Below are positions 23,236 through 32,194 of a stretch of 64,000 nt of DNA, one piece after another. The stretch is from Campylobacter iguaniorum. GTDB lineage: Bacteria; Campylobacterota; Campylobacteria; Campylobacterales; Campylobacteraceae. Numbering within the stretch: the stretch's first letter is position 1; each line of letters opens with the position of its first letter. The notes under the pieces are model-generated. The model made no database searches. It saw only the letters and a program-made list of their open reading frames with translations, and was not told the origin of the DNA. Position numbers and translations under genes: made by a program. The stretch lies in assembly GCF_000736415.1 (NCBI RefSeq), contig NZ_CP009043.1, positions 1-64,000 on the forward strand, given 5' to 3'.

Positions 23236-23807
23236 TTGCTCTCCTTTGTTGTGTCTTTTGCGTGTTTTTGAAGATATTCTATGATAGTCCATTCATCTTT
23301 TTTGTCTATTGGTGTTCTTGAGATCATGGATTTGAGTAGTGAAGGCCATTGGTTGGCTGTGTATTGGCTCTCTTTATGCAAGGCATGACAGACTGAGCAG
23401 TTTTCTTGGTATTGTTTTTTTGAAGTTTCAAAAAGCGTATTTAAGTCACTTGTAAAATCCCCGCTTGTGGTGTAGGCTTCTACTTTTACTTCGTCCCAGC
23501 TTCCATTTTCGCCTTTTTTGATTAGTTCAAATTTAGGTGCTTTGGTTTTAGCAAAAGCTAAAGAGATTATTCTTTGACCGTCGCTGTAATAAATCACGTT
23601 TGATACGGCTGGATTTTGGTAGCCTTTGATACTAAATTTAACCATACCATTTTTTTCTTCTAAAACATCTATGGCGTTTGTAGGAAGCAACTTCCCAGCG
23701 ACTGATTTGGAATTTGCATCTAGATAGACTGGCTTAACTGTCGTAGCATACTGGCTAGCTATGAGTGAGCTAGCTACTAGCAGGCTTGCTAATACAAATT
23801 TTTTCAT
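23232..23807 (-). CDS. Periplasmic monohaem cytochrome c, partner of the molybdoenzyme
   Basis: The 191-residue protein has a Sec signal peptide (MKKFVLASLLVASSLIAS) and a single haem-binding motif CSVCH near residue 137, with methionines downstream as possible axial ligands. It precedes the molybdoenzyme gene with a 4-bp overlap and would feed it electrons, as in Cj0265c. AAGGAGAA lies before ATG 23807. A -10 box and palindrome lie just upstream. Confidence 0.88.
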   Translation of the reverse strand: MKKFVLASLLVASSLIASQYATTVKPVYLDANSKSVAGKLLPTNAIDVLEEKNGMVKFSIKGYQNPAVSNVIYYSDGQRIISLAFAKTKAPKFELIKKGENGSWDEVKVEAYTTSGDFTSDLNTLFETSKKQYQENCSVCHALHKESQYTANQWPSLLKSMISRTPIDKKDEWTIIEYLQKHAKDTTKESK

Positions 23808-23830
23808 ATATTCTCCTTAAATTTGAAACA

Positions 23831-23836
23831 ATTATA
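23831..23836 (-). promoter_or_regulatory. -10 box of the cytochrome/molybdoenzyme operon
   Basis: On the minus strand TATAAT is preceded by CTA and lies 23 bp before the cytochrome start. Transcription would begin near 23824. Confidence 0.65.
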
Positions 23837-23856
23837 TAGATAAAATTAAAAAAATA

Positions 23857-23874
23857 GTGTCATATCTATGACGC
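23857..23874. promoter_or_regulatory. Palindromic operator candidate for the Crp/Fnr-type regulator
   Basis: GTCATA-TC-TATGAC (23859-23872) is a perfect 6+6 bp inverted repeat, with one further matching pair at 23857/23874. It lies in the spacer between the divergent regulator and the cytochrome/reductase operon. Its centre is about 41.5 bp upstream of the predicted operon start, the class II activator position of Crp/Fnr proteins. Confidence 0.6.
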
Positions 23875-23926
23875 AAATTTACTTTTGTTTATGATAAATT
23901 TGTTAAAATCAAACAAAAGGACGAAT

Positions 23927-24535
23927 ATGCTTACTACTAGATTGCATCTTGGCGAATATAGGGATTTTGAGCTATTAAAAGATGATGATTTGAGTAAATT
24001 TCGTCATTCTAAAATCGCCAAATCGAGCATAATCTACGCTAATAACATAAAATTCCTTATCATAAAAGATGGTTCAGCCAAGCTTAGCTATATAGATGGG
24101 TCAAAAGAGTTTATCATAAACTTTTTGCAACCTGGCAATATGATATTTTTGGATAAAAATTGCGTGGTCGAAATACTTAACGATAGTGATATTTTGGAGC
24201 TAAATATCAAAGACATTTCTGAGCTTTTTGAAAATAGGGATTTTAGTATGTCTTTAGTCAATTCGCTCATAAGAAACGTGGTAATGCAAAGGCAGATTAT
24301 AGCTGATATTGTCTTTGGAAATTTGGAGCTTAGGCTGGAGAATTTTTTGCGAAATTTGGCTAATGAACAAAATGAAAATTTGCGTGATAAAAGCATAGTC
24401 ACGTTGCCTTTTTCTATCACTGTGCTTGCAAATCTGCTTGGATTTGAGAGGCAAAGCGTCTCAACTACTTTTAACAAGCTGCTTCGTAGCGGTGTTTTGC
24501 AAAAATATGGCAAAAATAAATTTATACTAGCTTAG
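23927..24535 (+). CDS. Crp/Fnr-family transcriptional regulator
   Basis: The 202-residue protein has an N-terminal cyclic-nucleotide-binding-like barrel and a C-terminal winged helix. ITVLANLLGFERQSVSTTFN is a clear Crp-type helix-turn-helix. No cysteine cluster for an iron-sulfur centre is seen, so it is not a classical Fnr. ATG 23927 is chosen because AAAGGA lies before it, removing 14 residues of a longer frame. It is divergent from the cytochrome/molybdoenzyme operon, the likely target. Its 3' end overlaps the convergent ATPase gene by 9 bp. Confidence 0.85.
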   Translation: MLTTRLHLGEYRDFELLKDDDLSKFRHSKIAKSSIIYANNIKFLIIKDGSAKLSYIDGSKEFIINFLQPGNMIFLDKNCVVEILNDSDILELNIKDISELFENRDFSMSLVNSLIRNVVMQRQIIADIVFGNLELRLENFLRNLANEQNENLRDKSIVTLPFSITVLANLLGFERQSVSTTFNKLLRSGVLQKYGKNKFILA

Positions 24536-25594
24536 CGTCACAGCCCACTGCCAAAACGGCAAAATTTGGCATTTTATACCCTCAAGTGCGGTGTTTGCTT
24601 CATTTGCATTGCTTATAATAATTACTTTATTAATCCCTAATTGCTTATAAAACTTCAAGTGTTTTTTAAATCTCAAAAAAATAATTTCAGGCGCAGAAAA
24701 TGGAATAATGATAATCCCAAGACTCTCTTTTGGCAGGTAAAAATCGACTTCATCAGTGAAGTAAATCTCGCTTTCGAGCTTCAAAAGTTCGCAAAAAACC
24801 ATATTTGCGATGATGATTTTTGGATCTTTGTCAAAGCTAAGAGCGTTTCGCAAACCAAAATCGCTAAAATAAACCCTTTTAAACATACTTTTTTCGTTAA
24901 AATTTGGAATGAAATTTATAAAATTATTCTCTTGCAAATAGCTGAAATTTTCATATAATTTGTCTTTTGAGATTTTGCCTAAATTTTTTAGATTTTTGTA
25001 AATTTGATGACCGTTGAAGTTTTGGTGGATTTGCAAAGCAATTTGTGAAAGGATCCCAATCCCAAAGCTATCAAGCCCTGCTCCAAGCTTTGTTTGCAAA
25101 AAAGGTGTAATCTCAAAATCTTGCAAAAATGCACTTTTAGCCGCGTTTCCACGAGCTAAAAAGTGGCTAAAAAGCGTCCTTGCTTCATAGCTTTTTCGGT
25201 AAAAGGCGATGAACTCTTCATAGTCTAAGCCACTAAGCCTAACCTCTGTAAAATCATCAAAATTAAGCAAATTTGAAGTGGTTGAAATAATGATATTTTC
25301 GCATTTGCAAGGTAAGATGAAGCCATTTTTTGCTCCGTCAAATCCAACGGCTTTTATATCGTTTGCTTTGATAAACTCACCTAAATTTTCCAAGCTTTGT
25401 GAGTTTAGTCTGAAATCTTCTAAATTTATATACAAAAAATTATCAAATCTCTCCAAATATTCGCACAAAAGCGTGGTTTTGCCACTATTCATGCTGCCTT
25501 TTAGCAAGATTTTATCATCATCAAAATAGACTTTTCTATCGATAAATTTAGTATTTTTAGGTGGGTTTTGGTAGAAGTATTCAAGCGTTTTCAT
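24527..25594 (-). CDS. AAA-family ATPase of the AAA_14/DUF4143 type, unknown role
   Basis: The 355-residue protein has Walker A GSMNSGKTTLL near residue 33 and a following FLYINLEDFR strand, as in the AAA_14/DUF4143 ATPases. The C-terminal half, with YFTDEVDFYLPKES, resembles the nuclease-like fold found there. Role is unknown. It overlaps rnhB by 4 bp and is part of the DUF475-rnhB-ATPase operon. Confidence 0.7.
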   Translation of the reverse strand: MKTLEYFYQNPPKNTKFIDRKVYFDDDKILLKGSMNSGKTTLLCEYLERFDNFLYINLEDFRLNSQSLENLGEFIKANDIKAVGFDGAKNGFILPCKCENIIISTTSNLLNFDDFTEVRLSGLDYEEFIAFYRKSYEARTLFSHFLARGNAAKSAFLQDFEITPFLQTKLGAGLDSFGIGILSQIALQIHQNFNGHQIYKNLKNLGKISKDKLYENFSYLQENNFINFIPNFNEKSMFKRVYFSDFGLRNALSFDKDPKIIIANMVFCELLKLESEIYFTDEVDFYLPKESLGIIIIPFSAPEIIFLRFKKHLKFYKQLGINKVIIISNANEANTALEGIKCQILPFWQWAVTLS

Positions 25595-26172
25595 CTAAGC
25601 TCATCAAATAGTGATTTTTCCATACTTTTGACGTGAAAACTGCTTCTTGTAAGCTCATTTGAGCCAAATTTACTAAGAGCTTCTATGTGTGCTTTTACGC
25701 CATAACCTTTGTGCTTAGCGTAGCCAAAGCTTGGAAAAACCTTGTCCCAAGCTCTCATCTGCCTATCACGGCTGACTTTTGCGATGATGCTAGCTGCACT
25801 GACTTGTTTGATTTTCGCGTCAGCCTTGATGAGCGTGGCGATGCCTCTCACGCCATAATCACAGTTGCCATCATAGATAAAATCGCAATTTTCAAAGCTA
25901 AATTTGATAACCTTTAAAGCTTGTCTTAAACATTGGCTAAGCCCGATTTCATCGACTATAGTATTGCGAAAATAAACCACTGTGTAATGGCTAAATTTGA
26001 TTAATTCATCGTAAATTTTTTCACGTTTTGATTCGCTAATTTTTTTGCTATCGCCTAAGCCAAGAGATGAGATTTCACTCTCAAATCCAGGCTTAAAAAC
26101 ACATCCAGCCACGACAAGCTCACCAGCCAAAGCTCCACGTCCAGCCTCGTCGATACCGCAAATTTCAGCCAT
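25591..26172 (-). CDS. rnhB: Ribonuclease HII
   Basis: RNase HII removes ribonucleotides from DNA and RNA-DNA hybrids. CGIDEAGRGALAGELVVAG carries the DEAG acidic pair, and IYDGNCDYGVRG, ADAKIKQVSAASIIAKVSRD and YGVKAHIEAL are family motifs. ATG 26172 gives 193 residues and lies 7 nt after AGG; a GTG at 26178 is also possible. The start overlaps the end of the DUF475 gene, indicating coupling. Confidence 0.95.
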   Translation of the reverse strand: MAEICGIDEAGRGALAGELVVAGCVFKPGFESEISSLGLGDSKKISESKREKIYDELIKFSHYTVVYFRNTIVDEIGLSQCLRQALKVIKFSFENCDFIYDGNCDYGVRGIATLIKADAKIKQVSAASIIAKVSRDRQMRAWDKVFPSFGYAKHKGYGVKAHIEALSKFGSNELTRSSFHVKSMEKSLFDELR

Positions 26173-27139
26173 TTTCACGCCTATTTGCTACTAGTGAGCA
26201 GACAAAGGCTAGTACGATGAAACCAAATCCTATGGTGCCAGTAAGCGCTTCGCTGACTTCATGAAAGATGTTTATAAACATAATGATCGCAAGGGCGAGT
26301 ATGGCATAATGCGCACCATGCTCAAGGTATCTAAAGCTCTCAAGCGTCTTTTTATGCACCATAAATAGTGTAAGACTTCTGACAAACATAGCTCCTATGC
26401 CAAGTCCTATCATGATGATGAAGATGTTTTCACTCATCGCAAATGCACCTATCACGCCATCAAAGCTAAAGCTTGCGTCAAGCACTTCAAGGTACAAAAA
26501 TCCCATAAATCCACTTTTGACACCATTGTTGCTAAATATCTCATCGAAAAGATTTAACGCCATGTGGAGCAAAATCCCACAAAAATATGTGATTGAGTAG
26601 CTTAAATTTGACGTTATATATGAGATAATGATACCGACTAAAATAGCGATAAAAAGGGGCATAGAGCTAGTTTGAGTGAGTATTTTGACAAGGTAGCTAT
26701 CTTCTATGAACTTTATCCAGCTAATCTCCTTTTCTTCAAAGAAAAATGACAAAAACACCATAAGTAAAAATGCGCCGCCAAAGATGTAAATTTGATTTTT
26801 GTTTGCCGCAAGTGCTGCGTGGTAGGCGTCTGGATCATTTAAGGCTAGGCTAAAAGTCTCCCACATACTAAGACCAGCTACAATTGAAACTATGAGTATC
26901 GGAAACAAAAATCGCATACCAAAAACCGCGATTGGAATGCCAAAAATGATAAATCTATCTTGCCATTTTTGACTCATTTTTGATAAGACTTTTGCGTTTA
27001 CCACGGCATTATCAAAGCTAAGACTGACTTCTAAAATCCCAAGCAAAGCACAGATATAAACCGCCACAAATCCACCGATGAAATAAGCCAAAACAAGCCC
27101 GATTAGTGTAATAAAAAATGATGAATAAAAGTATTTCAT
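26165..27139 (-). CDS. Integral membrane protein, DUF475/TerC-like
   Basis: The 324-residue protein has about eight membrane segments. LEVSLSFDNAVVNAKVL is the acidic SFDNA motif that marks DUF475/TerC-related metal transport or resistance proteins; a second copy, LDASFSFDGVIGAF, follows the internal repeat. Substrate is unknown. TerC relatives are linked to tellurium resistance and manganese export, but that is family knowledge and not shown here. It is first in an operon with rnhB and the ATPase. Confidence 0.85.
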   Translation of the reverse strand: MKYFYSSFFITLIGLVLAYFIGGFVAVYICALLGILEVSLSFDNAVVNAKVLSKMSQKWQDRFIIFGIPIAVFGMRFLFPILIVSIVAGLSMWETFSLALNDPDAYHAALAANKNQIYIFGGAFLLMVFLSFFFEEKEISWIKFIEDSYLVKILTQTSSMPLFIAILVGIIISYITSNLSYSITYFCGILLHMALNLFDEIFSNNGVKSGFMGFLYLEVLDASFSFDGVIGAFAMSENIFIIMIGLGIGAMFVRSLTLFMVHKKTLESFRYLEHGAHYAILALAIIMFINIFHEVSEALTGTIGFGFIVLAFVCSLVANRRENG

Positions 27140-27229
27140 AAACTCTCCAAAATGGGTTATTATAGCATAGATTTAATATTATGGTAATTTAAAAAGTACA
27201 CTAAATTTATTAAATAAATAAAAATCTGA

Positions 27230-27235
27230 TATAAT
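27230..27235 (+). promoter_or_regulatory. -10 box before the wzx gene, first promoter of the glycan locus
   Basis: TATAAT preceded by ATCTGA lies 46 bp before the TTG start of the flippase gene, in the divergent spacer from the DUF475 gene. It probably drives the wzx-wzy-glycosyltransferase block. Confidence 0.65.
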
Positions 27236-27280
27236 TTCAAGGTACGCAAAAATAGTATTTTTATATCTTCAAGGTTGAAA

Positions 27281-28564
27281 TTGTTTGATAAATTAAAGCC
27301 CAAATCAGAATTTAATAAAAACATTCTTACTTTACTTAGCGGAACTATTATATCCCAAGCCATACCTATTGCCATAAGCCCTATACTTACTAGGATTTAT
27401 GCGCCAGATGACTTTGGTATATTTGCTTTGTTTTTGGCTATTTCATCTATATTTGGAACGATTGTTACGCTTAGATATGAGATGGCAATAATGCTTCCTA
27501 AAAAAGATGAAGATGCTATCAATATACTTGCTATGGGATTTATAGCAACTTGTTTTATGTCTTTGGTGTTTTTAATATTGGTAATAATATTTGGTGATTG
27601 GTTTGTGGCGAGGCTAGAAAATAAAGAGATTGGCTTATGGTTATATTTTATTCCTATAACTGTATTTTTTTTAGGTATATTTAATCTGCTAAGTTATTTT
27701 AATATCAGAAAGAAAAATTATGTAAATTTAAAAAATGCAACAATACTAAAATCAATAATTTTTTCAGTAGTTCAACTATGCGTAGGGATAATAAAGCCCG
27801 GTGCTTGCGGATTGATATTAGGTGATATAACATCAAAAATGTGTGCGAATTTGCAATTGTTAAAAAATATCATACAAGACAAGGCATTGATGTCAAAAAT
27901 ATCAAAAATCAAGATAATGGCTTTAGCAAAAAAATATAAAGACTTTCCTACGCACAATACTATTTCTAGTTTGTTTAACGCTTTTTCTGGGCAACTAGTA
28001 TTTATAATGATTCCAAAAATATTTGGCTTTATTATTAGCGGATATTTCTTTTTGCCAAATAAAATGATAGATCTCTCATCGGCTTTAATATCAAATTCAA
28101 TATCGCAAGTATATTTACAAAATATATCAGAAAATAAAAATAAAAATTTGCAAAATCTTCCTCTTTTTAAAAGCACTTTAAAAAAGCTTTTTTTAATAGC
28201 TTTATGTATTAGTATTGTTGGTTATATTTTATCGCCTTTAGTTTTTCCTTTTATTTTTGGAGAAAGTTGGGCGATATCTGGAGAAATAGCGCAATATTTA
28301 TTTGTGATATTTTTGATTAAATTTTGCGTAAGACCATTGCAAGTTACTTTAATATCATATATGGAGTTAAAAAAATTAGCATTTTGGCAATATTTGTATT
28401 TTATTACTAGCGTTTCTTTATTTATAATTTCATTGCAATTAAAAGTAGATTTAAAGCTATTTTTGATATTATTTACACTTCATGAGTATTTGTTGTATGG
28501 GATATATTTATATCTGATATTTACATGCGTAAAGAAATTTGATAAACAAATAACAAAATCATAA
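27281..28564 (+). CDS. wzx: Wzx-type polysaccharide flippase (oligosaccharide translocase)
   Basis: This multi-spanning protein (427 residues, about twelve membrane segments) of the Wzx/MATE-like family would flip lipid-linked sugar units across the inner membrane. The N-terminus LLSGTIISQAIPIAISPILTR is typical. The start is TTG: AAGG (27271-27274) abuts the TTG at 27275 but stands 6 nt before the TTG at 27281, so I prefer 27281. It heads a block with a polymerase and two glycosyltransferases. Confidence 0.87.
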   Translation: MFDKLKPKSEFNKNILTLLSGTIISQAIPIAISPILTRIYAPDDFGIFALFLAISSIFGTIVTLRYEMAIMLPKKDEDAINILAMGFIATCFMSLVFLILVIIFGDWFVARLENKEIGLWLYFIPITVFFLGIFNLLSYFNIRKKNYVNLKNATILKSIIFSVVQLCVGIIKPGACGLILGDITSKMCANLQLLKNIIQDKALMSKISKIKIMALAKKYKDFPTHNTISSLFNAFSGQLVFIMIPKIFGFIISGYFFLPNKMIDLSSALISNSISQVYLQNISENKNKNLQNLPLFKSTLKKLFLIALCISIVGYILSPLVFPFIFGESWAISGEIAQYLFVIFLIKFCVRPLQVTLISYMELKKLAFWQYLYFITSVSLFIISLQLKVDLKLFLILFTLHEYLLYGIYLYLIFTCVKKFDKQITKS

Positions 28565-28591
28565 TTTTAGTATTTTTGTGTAAAAAAAAAA

Positions 28592-28600
28592 GGGGGGGGG
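28592..28600 (+). repeat. G9 tract at the ribosome binding site of the polymerase gene
   Basis: Ten A then nine G lie 3 bp before the GTG start at 28604. The AAGGGG stretch may itself be the Shine-Dalgarno sequence. Length changes would alter spacing, or bring the TTG at 28576 into frame when one G is lost. Confidence 0.85.
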
Positions 28601-28603
28601 TCG

Positions 28604-29653
28604 GTGCTAGGCGTAGCGTATTGGTTATTTTTGCTTTTTATTATTTTTTTAAATTTTATAAGCTTTAGAAATAGCATTTATTCAAAAACCATCTTACCTT
28701 TTATAATGATTTTATTGTGGTTGTTTATTGGATTTAGGTATGAAGTTGGCGGGGATTGGGCTGGATATATAGATGTTTTTAATCAAATAAATTCATATCC
28801 TTTTGTGCTGGGTAGGGATTTTGGATATTATGTTTTAAATATTTTAGCGGCTAAATTTGGCTTTGGTATAGTTTTTGTCAATGCTATGTGTGCCTCTATA
28901 GTCTGTTTGTTTTTGTATCTTTCACTGAGAAAATTAAGCTATCCATTTGCAAGTTTGCTATATCTATTTCCATTTGCTATAGTGGTGATTGTTATGGGAT
29001 TTACTAGACAAGGAGCGGCTTTGTCTATCTTGCTTTTTGGCTTTATGCTTTTTGCATATGAGAAAAGATACTTGGCTTTTTTAGCCTGTGTTTTGCTCGG
29101 TAGTTTGTTTCATACATCAGTTTTGCTGATGCTTCCCCTAGTTGCATTTGGGTTCAAATTTAAGCTTAAATATACCTTGATTTTGTGTGCCGTAGTTGGC
29201 TTGGCATTTATCTCTTTATATTTTTATGGAGTGTTTGATAAATTTATAGGTAGCTATATAATAAAAGATCATTATCATTCGAAAGGGGCTATTTTTAGGG
29301 CTGGTTTACATTTGTTGCCTGTTTTTATCTATATTTTTTATAGAAAACAGATTATTAAATTTGATTTAAATTTTATATTGCTAGATGCAATGAGTATTTG
29401 TATCGCTGTTTTGTTTATTTTATCGTTTTATCTTTCTACTCCGGTTGATAGGATTATGTATTATTTTTATATCTATGATATTGTGATTTTGGATTGTTTA
29501 CTTCGTTTAAACGATGGATTTAAACAAAAAATTATTTTATTTTTGTTGAGTGGATATAATATTTTATTATTTGGTATATGGTATTTTTATTCGTATTATG
29601 CGATTAATTTTTGGCGTACTGGTTCAAATTTGATTTTGGAGTATGTGTTTTGA
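28604..29653 (+). CDS. EpsG/Wzy-like oligosaccharide repeat-unit polymerase
   Basis: The 349-residue membrane protein has about ten membrane segments and the motif FRYEVGGDWAGYID near residue 44, typical of EpsG-family polymerases that join sugar repeat units in the periplasm. The start is GTG 28604, since no other start lies between the preceding in-frame TAG (28568) and this codon. A G9 tract directly upstream probably modulates its translation. It overlaps the next gene (TTGA). Confidence 0.78.
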   Translation: MLGVAYWLFLLFIIFLNFISFRNSIYSKTILPFIMILLWLFIGFRYEVGGDWAGYIDVFNQINSYPFVLGRDFGYYVLNILAAKFGFGIVFVNAMCASIVCLFLYLSLRKLSYPFASLLYLFPFAIVVIVMGFTRQGAALSILLFGFMLFAYEKRYLAFLACVLLGSLFHTSVLLMLPLVAFGFKFKLKYTLILCAVVGLAFISLYFYGVFDKFIGSYIIKDHYHSKGAIFRAGLHLLPVFIYIFYRKQIIKFDLNFILLDAMSICIAVLFILSFYLSTPVDRIMYYFYIYDIVILDCLLRLNDGFKQKIILFLLSGYNILLFGIWYFYSYYAINFWRTGSNLILEYVF

Positions 29654-30765
29654 ATAAAATAATTATCATCTCAAATACTTCTTGGAGCATATATAATTTT
29701 AGATTAAATTTAGCTAAGGCTTTTATAGATAATGGCTATGAGGTTCAAATCGTCGCACCAAAAGACGGATATACAAATAAATTAAATCAAAAGTTTAACG
29801 TATATGATGTAGATATTGATTCTAACGGTATAAATCCACTAAAAGATCTTAAAACAATTTTTCAAATTTACAAAATATATAAAAAACTAAAGCCAGATAT
29901 AGTTTTAAACTTTACTATAAAACCAAATATTTATAGCTCACTTGTTTGTAGATGTCTGCAAATCCCTTGTATATCAAATGTAACTGGACTTGGAACGATT
30001 TTTATAAAACAAAATTTCATTACTAAAATTGCAAAGTTTTTATATAAAATAGCCTTGAAGAAAAATAAAACAGTATTTTTTCAAAATGAAGACGATAAAA
30101 AATTATTTTTACAATATAATTTGATAGGTCAAAAAAGCAATATAGATGTACTTCCTGGAAGTGGAGTAGATCTTGATAAATTTAAGCCCATTATAAAGGC
30201 GGATAATGGTGAATTTATCTTTTTATTTGTTGGGCGACTTATAAAAGATAAAGGAATAACCGAGCTCATAGAAGCTAGTTTGATTCTAAGAAAAAAATAT
30301 AAAAATTTTAAAATTTGGTTGCTTGGCAAACTAGAAGTTCAAAATAATACAGTAATTTCACAAAGTGAGTTAGATAATTGGCTGACAAATGATTTTATAG
30401 AGTATTTAGGTGCTACTGATAATGTCGCTGATATAATATCTAAGAGCGATTGCGTTGTTTTGCCATCATATAGAGAAGGAACGCCAAGATGCCTGCTAGA
30501 AGCTGCTGCTATGGAAAAACCTATCATAACTACAAACACAATAGGCTGCAAAGATGTAGTAGATGATGGTATAAACGGACTATTATGCGAGGTTAAAAAT
30601 GTAAAAGATCTAGCTCAAAAAATGGAAACAATGCTAAACTCATCTATTAAACAACGAAGGCTATGGGGGGGGGTAGGACGCCAAAAGATCATACAAAAGT
30701 ATGATGAGAAATTTGTTATTGATAGATATTTACTTCATATAAAAAATATACAAAATTACAATTAG
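29650..30765 (+). CDS. Glycosyltransferase family 4, phase-variable at the C-terminus
   Basis: A cytoplasmic GT-B enzyme of 371 residues. NFTIKPNIYSSLVCR and NVTGLGTIF are typical of PglA/CapM-like transferases, and the nucleotide-binding C-domain shows FLFVGRLIKDKGITELIEA and SYREGTPRCLLEAAAMEKPI. The start is TTG 29650, overlapping the polymerase stop. A G9 tract near the end (30665-30673) is in frame; either single-base change would truncate about the last 30 residues, so OFF proteins might keep partial activity. Confidence 0.85.
   Translation: MNKIIIISNTSWSIYNFRLNLAKAFIDNGYEVQIVAPKDGYTNKLNQKFNVYDVDIDSNGINPLKDLKTIFQIYKIYKKLKPDIVLNFTIKPNIYSSLVCRCLQIPCISNVTGLGTIFIKQNFITKIAKFLYKIALKKNKTVFFQNEDDKKLFLQYNLIGQKSNIDVLPGSGVDLDKFKPIIKADNGEFIFLFVGRLIKDKGITELIEASLILRKKYKNFKIWLLGKLEVQNNTVISQSELDNWLTNDFIEYLGATDNVADIISKSDCVVLPSYREGTPRCLLEAAAMEKPIITTNTIGCKDVVDDGINGLLCEVKNVKDLAQKMETMLNSSIKQRRLWGGVGRQKIIQKYDEKFVIDRYLLHIKNIQNYN
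30665..30673 (+). repeat. G9 tract near the end of a glycosyltransferase gene
   Basis: Nine G encode Trp-Gly-Gly-Val. G8 gives an immediate TAG, and G10 ends after about a dozen codons. State here: in frame. Confidence 0.9.
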
Positions 30766-30776
30766 GAAATTATCAA

Positions 30777-31913
30777 ATGAAAAAAGTAATTTTTTTAATA
30801 AATTCTTTAGAAGGCGGTGGAGCTGAAAGAGTAGTAAGTACAATTTTAAATAATTTTGTAGAAAAATATGAATGTTATTTGATATTGATGCAAGACGGTA
30901 TATTTTATGAATTGGATAAAAGAATAAATATTCTTTATTTAGATAGAGCAGAAAGCAGTTTGGGGCTTATTAAATTTCTAAAATTACCTATTTTAGCTTA
31001 TAAATTAGCAATGATTATAAAAAAATATAAATTTGAACATATAGTTAGTTTTTTGTATAGAGCAAACTATATAAATGTACTATCAAATTTATTTACTCAA
31101 CATAAAACTATTATAAACGAATGTTCTATGCCATCTATGAAATGCAAAAATGGAGATAGATTTAGCGGCAAGATAAACAAATTTTTGATTAAACTACTAT
31201 ATGGGAAATCAGATTTGTGTTTATCAAATTCTTATGTAAATATGATGGATTTAAAAAATAATTTTAACGTAAATAAAATAGGATATATTTATAATCCACT
31301 CAATATAGATATGATTAAAAAATTATCAAAAAGCAGTATTCAAACTACTAAAAAAAGATTTACGTTTGTCACAGTCGGTAGATTGATTGAAAGCAAAAAT
31401 CATAAATTGATTATTGAAGCTATAAAAGATTTCGACGTCGATCTGTGGATAATAGGAGAGGGTCGATTAAAATTAGAGCTTCAAAATTTTGTTGAGAGTT
31501 GTGGGCTAAATGATAAAGTGTATCTACTTGGTGGTAAAGAAAACCCTTTTAGCTATTTATCAAAGGCTGATTGTTTTATATTTGGCTCAAATTATGAAGG
31601 TTTTCCAAATGTTTTGATTGAAGCCTTGGCCTGTGAATTGCCTATTATTTCTACTGATTGTCAAAGTGGTCCAAGAGAACTTTTGGCGCCAAATAGTGAT
31701 GTAAATTTTTATCTAAAAGATAAAATAGAATTAGCTAAATATGGTATTTTAACTCCTATAAAAAATATAGAGAAAATGAAAGAAGCTATAAAATTAATAA
31801 TGAATGATAATAAATTAAGACAAAGTTATAAAGAAAAAACAAGACAAAGAGCAAATGATTTTAGAGTAGAAAAAAATATTAAATTATATGAAGAGAAAAT
31901 ATTTGCAGATTAA
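30777..31913 (+). CDS. Glycosyltransferase family 4, PglJ/PglH-like
   Basis: The 378-residue protein begins FLINSLEGGGAERVVSTIL and continues NECSMPSMK, closely resembling PglJ/PglH GalNAc transferases of Campylobacter. The C-domain has FVTVGRLIESKNHKLIIEAI and the donor-binding NYEGFPNVLIEALACELPII. It would add an N-acetylhexosamine to a lipid-linked acceptor. The gene starts 11 bp after the previous stop with AGGAAA before ATG. It is the last gene of the wzx block; a 281-bp spacer follows. Confidence 0.85.
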   Translation: MKKVIFLINSLEGGGAERVVSTILNNFVEKYECYLILMQDGIFYELDKRINILYLDRAESSLGLIKFLKLPILAYKLAMIIKKYKFEHIVSFLYRANYINVLSNLFTQHKTIINECSMPSMKCKNGDRFSGKINKFLIKLLYGKSDLCLSNSYVNMMDLKNNFNVNKIGYIYNPLNIDMIKKLSKSSIQTTKKRFTFVTVGRLIESKNHKLIIEAIKDFDVDLWIIGEGRLKLELQNFVESCGLNDKVYLLGGKENPFSYLSKADCFIFGSNYEGFPNVLIEALACELPIISTDCQSGPRELLAPNSDVNFYLKDKIELAKYGILTPIKNIEKMKEAIKLIMNDNKLRQSYKEKTRQRANDFRVEKNIKLYEEKIFAD

Positions 31914-32194
31914 TTTAGTGGATAAAATTAAGCCAAATATAAACCGCATGAAAAAATATTTATAAAATATAAAATTATTAATTTCCATTGGTAAAGCGAA
32001 ACTGCTTAAATAACATAAGATTTGTTTTATTTTTAATTCGATAAAATATATTTAGAATAGTTATATCTATAAGATAACTAAATTTATATAAATTAATACA
32101 GATATGAAAAAAGCTGTTAGATAGTGAAAAGCATAAAATATCTTCAATAAATAACTATTTTAAGGAAATAATAAAATATGTATATGGTAATAAT
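31914..32194. promoter_or_regulatory. Spacer before legB with candidate promoter and leader mini-ORF
   Basis: This AT-rich 281-bp gap holds no gene. GATAAAAT at 32040-32047 is a possible -10 box. AAGGA at 32162-32166 is followed by a six-codon frame, ATG at 32178 to TGA at 32196-32198 (MYMVII), whose stop overlaps the legB ATG (ATGA). This could couple legB translation to the mini-ORF. Confidence 0.4.

Noticed and set aside
23885-23926. Longer start of the Crp/Fnr gene at 23885
   Set aside because: ATG 23927 has AAAGGA at proper spacing, and the upstream residues would fall in the promoter region.
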